From Acidiphilium sp. (lineage in GTDB: Bacteria; Pseudomonadota; Alphaproteobacteria; Acetobacterales; Acetobacteraceae), in contig DAIDMG010000003.1 of assembly GCA_027449105.1 (NCBI GenBank), positions 1 through 60,648 on the forward strand: a DNA stretch of 60,648 bases. Direction: 5' to 3'. Under the pieces are notes generated by a model. That model ran no database searches. It was given only the letters and a program-made list of their open reading frames with translations, and was not told the origin of the DNA. Within the stretch, counting starts at the first letter, position 1, and every line of letters starts with the position of its first letter. A program made the translations under genes and the position numbers. Positions 53,450-60,648 of the stretch are shown here, one piece after another.

Positions 53450-53949
53450 ATTCGATTGTACCGCGTATTGGCATCATCATGGGTAGCCCATCTGATTGGC
53501 CAACGATGCAGCATGCGGCAGCCATTCTCGCCGAGCTTGATGTTTCCTACGAATCCCGAATTGTCTCCGCCCACCGCACCCCTTTACGAATGGTCGAATA
53601 CGCCCAGTCGGCCGCGGGTCGCGGTCTAGCAGCCATCATTGCCGGTGCTGGCGGTGCTGCTCATTTGCCTGGCATGGTTGCTGCGCTTACGCCACTTCCT
53701 GTTCTCGGTGTTCCTGTTGAATCGACCGCCTTGCGTGGGGTCGACAGCCTGCATTCGATTGTTCAGATGCCAGGTGGAGTTCCTGTGGCCACTTTCGCAA
53801 TCGGCAAGCCTGGCGCGATCAACGCTGGTCTGTTTGCAGCCGCCATCCTAGCGCTATCGGATGCAGCTCTTGCGGCCAAGCTTAATGCTTGGCGTTCAAA
53901 CCAGACTGCCCGAACAGCTCAAAACCCAGACGATACTAAAACGACATGA
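53446..53949 (+). CDS. purE: N5-carboxyaminoimidazole ribonucleotide mutase
   Basis: [63 protein letters not shown]. Confidence 0.96.
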   Translation: MNSIVPRIGIIMGSPSDWPTMQHAAAILAELDVSYESRIVSAHRTPLRMVEYAQSAAGRGLAAIIAGAGGAAHLPGMVAALTPLPVLGVPVESTALRGVDSLHSIVQMPGGVPVATFAIGKPGAINAGLFAAAILALSDAALAAKLNAWRSNQTARTAQNPDDTKTT

Positions 53950-55088
53950 CTGATTTTCCACTTCCGCCGAATGCCACAATTGGCATTGTCGGCGGCGGCC
54001 AGCTTGGTCGCATGAGTGCTATGGCAGCCGCCCGCTTGGGGTATCGTTGTCACATTTACACCCCGGAACCAGATGCGCCTGCATCGCAGGTTGCTTTCCG
54101 AACGACACTTGCCGACTACGACGACACTGCGGCGCTCGCACGCTTTGCTGATTCAGTAGAGGTCATAACTTTTGAATTCGAAAATGTCTCGTTCGAGGGC
54201 CTTTCACTTCTGGCCGAACATCGGCCAGTTCGTCCTGGCCCTGAAATCCTCCGGATAAGCCAGGATCGTGTAGCTGAGAAGCGTTTTCTGAATTCGGCCT
54301 GTATACGGACAACACCGTGGGCTCAGGTTGAAACGTTAGCTGACCTGAGATCGGCCATCAGCCACATCGGTCTCCCTGCTGTTCTGAAGACGACTCGACT
54401 TGGTTATGACGGCAAGGGTCAAGCCCTGATTCGCGCGCCAAGCGAAGCTGAGCTCGCGTATTCGCTTCTGCATCCTAAGCCTTTGATTCTCGAAGCGTTC
54501 GTGGATTTTTCTGCAGAATGTTCCACGATTGTGGCGCGAGGAATGGACGGTCGTGCTGTAGCGTTCGATACGGTGGAGAACCGTCACCGCAACCATATTC
54601 TTGATCTTACTTTAGCGCCCGCTCCATTCGCGGCGGAAATTCGCGCTGAGGCGCAATCGATGGCGCTTCGTATTGCCGAGCACATCGACCTTGTCGGATT
54701 ACTTGCTGTCGAATTTTTTGTGGACGCGAATGGCGCGGTGCTTGCCAACGAGATTGCTCCCCGCCCGCATAATTCCGGGCACTGGACGATCGACGCTTGC
54801 CCAGTGAGTCAGTTTGAAATGCAGATTCGTGCTGTCGCCGGACTATTTCTTCCTCCTGCGATTCGTCACTCTGATGCGGTGATGAAAAACTTAGTCGGAC
54901 CTGACGAAATCGTGCTGTGGCCGCAGATCGTTGCGACCCCGGGCCTGATCCCGCACCACTATGGCAAGATTCATGCGCGGCCTGGCCGGAAGCTGGGACA
55001 TGTGAATGTTCTGTTTCCCTATGGATCCTTGCCAGGGCAGTTTGGTATTGCTGCTGCCTTGGGTGTTCTTGCTCCCTCGACGATTTAA
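53946..55088 (+). CDS. purK: N5-carboxyaminoimidazole ribonucleotide synthase
   Basis: [38 protein letters not shown]-grasp core, [18 protein letters not shown]. Confidence 0.96.
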   Translation: MTDFPLPPNATIGIVGGGQLGRMSAMAAARLGYRCHIYTPEPDAPASQVAFRTTLADYDDTAALARFADSVEVITFEFENVSFEGLSLLAEHRPVRPGPEILRISQDRVAEKRFLNSACIRTTPWAQVETLADLRSAISHIGLPAVLKTTRLGYDGKGQALIRAPSEAELAYSLLHPKPLILEAFVDFSAECSTIVARGMDGRAVAFDTVENRHRNHILDLTLAPAPFAAEIRAEAQSMALRIAEHIDLVGLLAVEFFVDANGAVLANEIAPRPHNSGHWTIDACPVSQFEMQIRAVAGLFLPPAIRHSDAVMKNLVGPDEIVLWPQIVATPGLIPHHYGKIHARPGRKLGHVNVLFPYGSLPGQFGIAAALGVLAPSTI

Positions 55089-55129
55089 GGGTGGATATCG
55101 CGACACGCGATGGCGGAACGTTCAACACG

Positions 55130-55262
55130 TCGACCTGGCATGTTCTCGCCACCACGTGTTTGCGGAAGGAAAAAGAGATGTGCACGCTGGGAATACACGG
55201 CGTTTGATGCCTCTCGAATTGCAAGTATATCGAGGGGTTGTGGCAGGATCAGGTCAAAAATA
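55130..55262 (+). ncRNA. ssrS: Probable 6S RNA
   Basis: Immediately downstream of purK (known alphaproteobacterial 6S context). Closing stem GACCTG (55132-55137)/CAGGTC (55250-55255), asymmetric bubble containing ATGTTCTC, inner stem GCCAC (55148-55152)/GTGGC (55240-55244), and hairpin CCTCTCGA/TCGAGGGG (55210-55217/55230-55237). Confidence 0.7.
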
Positions 55263-55481
55263 AATCGGTATTCCGATTGGTTGAATGAAATTGCATCCAG
55301 TTGCGTGCGTTGCCGACGGTGCGATAGTGCGGCGGTAATAAATATCGGGAGGATTGTAATCTCGAGACCAAAACCAGTTCCACCCACAGGTCCGGGCATT
55401 GGCGGCGTCTTGTGCTCAGTGAAAGGACAAACGGACTATTAACATAGACCTGGCCGAACGGAAACTCCTTGCCATCAGTTA

Positions 55482-57509
55482 TTACGAGACTCTGTTTGTA
55501 ATTTCTTGTATGATTTTTTCGGCGAGACGCGGCGGTGTCTCGCCAAGATGATCAAAACGGTAAACAAATGTTCCGAGACCGGCGGTTTGTGAACGGAGTT
55601 CTGTTATCAATCCGTGCAATTCGACTTCTGGTAACAATGCTTCAGTATCATCCCAGTTAGCCCAATCCGGATGTTCGGAAAAGCCGAGGAGCTGGCCGCG
55701 TCTGGAAGTTAGTAGGTGTTGGACATTTGTCGTAAAGATAGTTGGTGCACTAACGGTGATACGGTGGATCGGTTCTAGAAGTATCGGGTCAGCCTTCGTT
55801 AGCCCCTCCATCATACCGATGCGGGTGGCGGAACGGAAAGCCATGTCGGAGCTATCGACGGCGTGGAATCCGCCGTCGACAAGTGTCACGGCAACATCAA
55901 CCACTGGAAAGCCCAATGGGCCTCTTTGCGTGGCTTCCTTCGCGGCATCCGAAACAGCCGCAATGAATTGCCGAGGCACAGCGCCTCCCACAACACGATC
56001 GATGAACCGGAAACCTGTCCCGCGAGAGAGTGGCTCGATGTCGAGTTTGACGTCGGCGAACTGGCCGTGCCCGCCTGTTTGACGCTTTACGCGCGTGTGT
56101 TGGTGCACGGGCCTTCGAATGGTTTCCTTAAACGGAACACGTGGTTGTCTCATGCGGACCGTAACGCCGGCGAGGGCGCCAAGCTGCTCCACGGCACGGT
56201 TGAGATGCACTTCTCCTTGACCAGTAAGCAATGTATCCCCTGTCTCAGGATTCCGCACGAGGCCAAGCGAGCGGTCAGACTCCAGCAGTTTCTCAAGTGC
56301 GCCAGAGAGCTTGACATCGTCCTTGCGGTCGACTGCAGCGATGGCTGCCACGTGTAATGGCGGCGGCGGGGAAGGGAACGCAAGCGGCTGTCTGGCCGTT
56401 CCTAATATCGCACCGGTCGAGACGCCCTGTAGTCGCCCGAGAACAACCACCTCGCCCATTTCCGCGACGCTCACCTTTTGTGCCTCATGATCTGCAAATC
56501 GCGTTATCCCGCCAATTCGGACGCTTCCGCTGTTATCATTGACATCGACGGCGGTTCCGTCGCGAAACGTTCCCCGCCAGATCCGGGCGAAAGAAAATTT
56601 GCCAGTGGAGTTGCCATAAGTTGTTTTGAAGACTTGGGCCAATAGCGGGCCATGCGGCACAATGGCCCGTCGTGCGGCAGTGGCGGTTGGGCCGGCGACA
56701 TCGTGGCGCAACGCCTTCCACAGTCGCTGCACGCCGTGGAAACGCTCTGCCGCACCGAGCATTACGCCAGCCGAGTCTTGTTTTTCCATATCCAACCGAA
56801 AGTGGCTGTACAGCTCTGCCGGAGTCGGCATCGCATCATTGATGACCTGCTCAAGGAGAGTGTCGTTGTGGTCAGCCAGCATATCGATAACTGCATCATG
56901 AGCGGCCTGCTCGGTCGCCGTCATGCTAGCAGGGACCGCAATCTTTTCCGACATGGCGCTTGCCCGATACCGGTATGCCCGTTCAGAGAGGAGGTCGATA
57001 TACCCTACGATTCTCCCATTCTCACGAATTGGCATTTGTCGGGGAATCAGTTGCACTTTGGTTTCAGCCTGAAGAGCCCCGATCAGGTGGTCGAAAGCCG
57101 TATCGGAAGCCCGTTCAAGCGTATCAATCTTGTTGACAAAAATCATGAACGGAAGGTGCTCGGCTTCCAGCATACGGAACGTCGGGCGGAGCAAAATGGC
57201 TCGGGCCGGTTCCGGATCAACAACCACGACCGCAAAATCCGCAACGGCGAGCGCACACGCGGTCTCGTATGCCAATTCGATCGACCCCGGGCAATCCAGT
57301 ATCGTCCATGCGTCACCGAGGAATGTGCAATGGGCAAGCTTGGTTTCGTATGTAGGGGCATGAGTACGCGCATTTGCGGCGCGACGGGTTGCGGTGCCCG
57401 CAGCCTGGAGAAGCGCTCCACAAAGCGTTGTTTTTCCCGCGCCATATGGTCCAATCAACGCGACGGCCCGAGGCTCATTTTGGTGCAGGGAAGGGTTGGC
57501 GTCGTCCAT
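55482..57509 (-). CDS. Elongation factor G-like translational GTPase (EF-G paralog)
   Basis: GPYGAGKTTLCGALL (G1), LDCPGSIE (G3), VNKIDTL (G4), EF-G domains IV/V (GGHGQFADVKLDIEPL, ...DVAVTLVDGGFHAVDSSDMAFR...). Confidence 0.9.
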   Translation of the reverse strand: MDDANPSLHQNEPRAVALIGPYGAGKTTLCGALLQAAGTATRRAANARTHAPTYETKLAHCTFLGDAWTILDCPGSIELAYETACALAVADFAVVVVDPEPARAILLRPTFRMLEAEHLPFMIFVNKIDTLERASDTAFDHLIGALQAETKVQLIPRQMPIRENGRIVGYIDLLSERAYRYRASAMSEKIAVPASMTATEQAAHDAVIDMLADHNDTLLEQVINDAMPTPAELYSHFRLDMEKQDSAGVMLGAAERFHGVQRLWKALRHDVAGPTATAARRAIVPHGPLLAQVFKTTYGNSTGKFSFARIWRGTFRDGTAVDVNDNSGSVRIGGITRFADHEAQKVSVAEMGEVVVLGRLQGVSTGAILGTARQPLAFPSPPPPLHVAAIAAVDRKDDVKLSGALEKLLESDRSLGLVRNPETGDTLLTGQGEVHLNRAVEQLGALAGVTVRMRQPRVPFKETIRRPVHQHTRVKRQTGGHGQFADVKLDIEPLSRGTGFRFIDRVVGGAVPRQFIAAVSDAAKEATQRGPLGFPVVDVAVTLVDGGFHAVDSSDMAFRSATRIGMMEGLTKADPILLEPIHRITVSAPTIFTTNVQHLLTSRRGQLLGFSEHPDWANWDDTEALLPEVELHGLITELRSQTAGLGTFVYRFDHLGETPPRLAEKIIQEITNRVS

Positions 57510-57628
57510 GGCTTCGTCCTCCTAAAGACGCAGTATTCACCCCCTTTCCGGAAAAGAGAAACCAAAAACTTCGGCCTAACGAATCGGCTGGAGAGCGTAC
57601 CTAGAATCGCTTGCCCGAACTCTATATT

Positions 57629-58143
57629 TCAGGCGGCCCCATTTTCCTGAGAGTCGTCGAGGCCGAGCAATGCGTTGGACGCTTCGGCGTCAATTGCATC
57701 AATATTCTTAAGTGTTCGTCCGACGGCGCGAATTCGCGTCTGTGTCGAGTCGATACCTGTGGTAAGCATATCGGCCCGCTTCGCCACAGTATCCATGGCT
57801 TCTCCGAGCTTGGCCCACTCACTCTTCACGGCGCTAAGAATTTGGCTAATTTCGCCAACCTTGCGCTCTAGTTGAAGGGTGAAATGACCAACGCGTATCG
57901 TGTGCAAGAGCGCTGGCAATAGGCTGGGGCTCATTAGCAGGACGCGATGCTGACGCTGCGCTTGCTCGATTAGCCCGGGGACCCCGCGCAACTTCGGCGA
58001 AGAGTCCTTCGCTCGGCAGATAAAGTGCCGCGGAAGTTACGCAATGCACCTAGTTGGCGTAATCGCCGGAAAGTAAGAAAAATAAGTAAAGCCACGACGA
58101 CGAACAGACCGGTAGCAGAAAAAATGAAGCCGGCTTGTTGCAT
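57629..58143 (-). pseudogene. rmuC: rmuC, collapsed by internal deletion and a frameshift
   Basis: N-terminal TM MQQAGFIFSATGLFVVVALLIFLTFRRLRQLGAL runs within a few codons into the C-terminal domain ALYLPSEGLFAEVAR | (frameshift) PGLIEQAQRQHRVLLMSPSLLPALLHTIRVGHFTLQLERKVGEISQILSAVKSEW... Confidence 0.8.
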
Positions 58144-58153
58144 GAGATGAATC

Positions 58154-59959
58154 TCAGCTATCCATTTTCAGAGCAGCGAGAAATGCTGTTTGAGGGATCT
58201 CGACTCTGCCGAACTGGCGCATCCGTTTTTTGCCTTCTTTCTGCTTCTCCAGGAGCTTGCGTTTGCGGGAGACGTCGCCGCCGTAACACTTGGCGGTGAC
58301 ATCCTTGGAGAGGGCACCGATGGTTTCACGGGCGATGACGCGGCTACCGATGGCTGCTTGAATTGCGATTTTAAATAATTGCCTCGGAATCAAGTCTTTG
58401 AGTTTGGAGCAAATGGCACGCGCACGAATTTCTGCGACCGAGCGATGGGAGATGAACGCGAGAGCATCTACCGGCTCTTGATTTACCAGAATCGAGATTT
58501 TGACCAGATCGCTTTCGACATATCCGTCCATCTGGTAGTCGAAGCTAGCGTAGCCGCGCGAAATCGATTTAAGCTTGTCATAAAAGTCGAAGACGACTTC
58601 ATTTAGAGGTAGGCGGTAGACGGCCATCGCACGATTGCCGACATAGGTAAGGTCGACCTGTTGACCTCGGCGTTCATTGCATAAGGCGAGAATCGAGCCA
58701 AGATGATCATCTGGTACCATAATGGTCGCCTTGATCCACGGTTCCTCGATATGATCAATGGCAGAACCGTCAGGCATGTCTGCCGGATTATGTAATTCAA
58801 TTGCTTCGCCGTTGGTTTTGTATAGGCGGTAGACTACCGATGGTGCGGTAGCAATGAGATCAAGATCAAACTCGCGGGATAAGCGTTCTTGGATGATCTC
58901 AAGGTGCAGGAGACCAAGGAAGCCACAACGAAAACCAAAACCAAGGGCGGCCGAAGTCTCTGGTTCAAAATGGAAACTGGCGTCGTTTAGGCGCAGTTTG
59001 CCGAGGCTGTCACGGAGTTTCTCGAAATCATCTGCGTCAACGGGATAAAGGCCGCACCATACCACTGGCACTGAAGCTTTGAAGCCAGGCAACGCTGCGG
59101 CGGCTGGAATGCGATCGTCCGTAATCGTGTCTCCAATCTTGCAATCCGCAACGGTCTTTATTGCCGCGGTGATATAGCCGATTTCCCCGGGGCCGAGATC
59201 GGCTTCCGGACGAAGTTTCGGAACAAAAACGCCGACTTGGTCGACGGTATGTACTGCGCCGGTTGACATCATACGGATGCGTTGTCCGCGTCTTAGGCGT
59301 CCATTTTTTACGCGGACTAGTATGATGACGCCGAGATACTGGTCATACCAGCTGTCTACCAGAAGTGCGGTTAGGGGCGCGTTCTCGTCGCCAAGTGGGG
59401 GGGGCAGGCGCGTGACAAGAGCTTCAAGAACTGCACCTATGTTTTGGCCTGTCTTTGCCGAGATTTCGACGGCATCCGACGCATCGAGGCCAATAACGTC
59501 CTCAATCTGTTGCTTGACGCGCTCCGGTTCGGCTGCGGGCAAATCAATTTTGTTGAGTACCGGGACGATTTCGTGGTTCGCCTCGATGGCTTGGTACACA
59601 TTGGCAAGGGTCTGCGCTTCCACGCCTTGAGAAGCGTCCACAACGAGGAGCGAACCTTCGCACGCAGCAAGACTCCGGCTGACTTCGTATGCAAAGTCAA
59701 CATGGCCGGGAGTGTCCATCAGGTTTAGAATGTAGGTTCTTCCGTCGTGGGCTGGGTACGTCAGACGAACGGTTTGCGCCTTAATGGTAATGCCGCGCTC
59801 TTTTTCGATGTCCATGTTGTCAAGCACTTGCTCCGTCATCTCCCGGGCTGTGAGCGCACCCGTGGCTTGAATTAAGCGGTCGGCAAGCGTGGATTTACCA
59901 TGGTCGATATGGGCGATTATCGAAAAATTCCGGATCAGTTCAGTCGGGGTCGTGGTCAT
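58154..59959 (-). CDS. lepA: Elongation factor 4
   Basis: [61 protein letters not shown]-terminal [43 protein letters not shown]. Confidence 0.98.
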   Translation of the reverse strand: MTTTPTELIRNFSIIAHIDHGKSTLADRLIQATGALTAREMTEQVLDNMDIEKERGITIKAQTVRLTYPAHDGRTYILNLMDTPGHVDFAYEVSRSLAACEGSLLVVDASQGVEAQTLANVYQAIEANHEIVPVLNKIDLPAAEPERVKQQIEDVIGLDASDAVEISAKTGQNIGAVLEALVTRLPPPLGDENAPLTALLVDSWYDQYLGVIILVRVKNGRLRRGQRIRMMSTGAVHTVDQVGVFVPKLRPEADLGPGEIGYITAAIKTVADCKIGDTITDDRIPAAAALPGFKASVPVVWCGLYPVDADDFEKLRDSLGKLRLNDASFHFEPETSAALGFGFRCGFLGLLHLEIIQERLSREFDLDLIATAPSVVYRLYKTNGEAIELHNPADMPDGSAIDHIEEPWIKATIMVPDDHLGSILALCNERRGQQVDLTYVGNRAMAVYRLPLNEVVFDFYDKLKSISRGYASFDYQMDGYVESDLVKISILVNQEPVDALAFISHRSVAEIRARAICSKLKDLIPRQLFKIAIQAAIGSRVIARETIGALSKDVTAKCYGGDVSRKRKLLEKQKEGKKRMRQFGRVEIPQTAFLAALKMDS

Positions 59960-60171
59960 TGGCGCCCTTTATGCCAGATTTCATCGTATGTCAGCATGCA
60001 CTGCTCGGCCGATCATCACCTGCTTTATCGTACGCCTTCTCTGGTATGGCTGCCGTGGGACCGGCGAAGATCGGTTACATTGGTGGAAACACGATGCTGT
60101 GAGACGGATCCAAGGCAGCGGGCGAGTGGTCACCCGTGTCAAGAGGCGCTATGCTTGCCGCGGAGGAAAAA

Positions 60172-60648
60172 ATGACACCCATGCGAAACACCAAGCTGAG
60201 ACCGAACAGGCGGCGTCGGGCCCAGCTGCACGATATTGCCGAGAAGGGTATGACCCGAACTTTGTGCGTGGATGTTGGAGGGACGCACGTAAAAGCTGCG
60301 GTCGTCGACCAAGACGGATCAATGGCTTCCAATCATGACAAGGTTGAGACGCCACATCCTTGTTCACCGGCAACACTGACAACGATCATTACTGACCTGG
60401 CGGCCCAGCTTGGGCATTTCGATCGAGTTACAATTGGATTTCCTGGAGCTGTACGAAGAGGAATTATCTTAACAGCCCCCAATCTTGCAGCGCCGGATGG
60501 CGGGGGCAACGAATGGCGCGATATTGATCTGGCGCGCATTGTGAGCGAGCGCCTTGGTGTGCCGGCGCGACTAGCTAACGATGGCGAGGTGCAAGGATTG
60601 GGAGCAATTGCAGGAAATGGTATCGAATGCATCCTAACGCTCGGCACT
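60172..60648 (+). CDS. ROK / polyphosphate-glucokinase-like sugar kinase, 3' end outside window
   Basis: Open frame to window end; MTRTLCVDVGGTHVKAAVVDQDGS, VTIGFPGAVRRGIILTAPNLAAPDGGGNEWRDIDLARIVSERLGVPARLANDGEVQGLGAI; GGAGGA upstream of 60172. Confidence 0.85.
   Translation, partial: MTPMRNTKLRPNRRRRAQLHDIAEKGMTRTLCVDVGGTHVKAAVVDQDGSMASNHDKVETPHPCSPATLTTIITDLAAQLGHFDRVTIGFPGAVRRGIILTAPNLAAPDGGGNEWRDIDLARIVSERLGVPARLANDGEVQGLGAIAGNGIECILTLGT

Noticed and set aside
55085-55442. ORFs 55085..55399 (-) and 55110..55442 (+) as proteins
   Set aside because: No recognisable domain on either strand and they overlap a better-supported 6S-like RNA.
56652-57650. 332-aa plus-strand ORF opposite the EF-G-like gene
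   Set aside because: Antisense shadow; minus strand has G1/G3/G4 motifs and EF-G domain IV/V.

Overview
60.6-kb stretch of what looks like an alphaproteobacterial chromosome, possibly Acetobacteraceae/Rhodospirillales (inference from protein content only). Most of it is housekeeping: the 3' part of a tad pilus locus (cpaF-tadB-tadC-tadD), tRNA-Leu(CAA), rpmI-rplT, dnaE, an mscS-like channel, a btuB-like TonB receptor with a cobalamin riboswitch, mlaC/mlaA, metF, uvrD/pcrA, prmA, aminopeptidase P, thpR, a NUDIX protein, an ATM1-type ABC exporter, a nitrilase-family amidohydrolase, nadK, mdh, recX, rpsD, panB, a beta-carbonic anhydrase, recO, parC, a FUSC protein, a second ABC exporter, a family-4 UDG, a lytic transglycosylase, ETF-QO, DUF1013, two DUF465 proteins, purE-purK, an EF-G-like GTPase, lepA and a ROK/polyphosphate-glucokinase-like ORF running off the end. 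Scattered through this is mobile-element debris: a catalytically altered, truncated IS630; an apparently complete IS21 inside an IS1595/ISXO2-like pseudogene; an intact IS630 abutting a 5'-deleted group II intron remnant; and a TnpB N-terminal fragment. rmuC appears collapsed by an internal deletion. Unlisted elements found by reading the DNA are a probable 6S RNA downstream of purK, a 57-aa DUF465 ORF below the ORF-track cutoff, a pentanucleotide repeat plus palindromes in the 1-kb dnaE-mscS spacer, and unequal end-repeat spacing in the IS21. I found no convincing new multi-gene system; the best leads are the 6S RNA, the gene-decay scars and the repeat-rich spacer.
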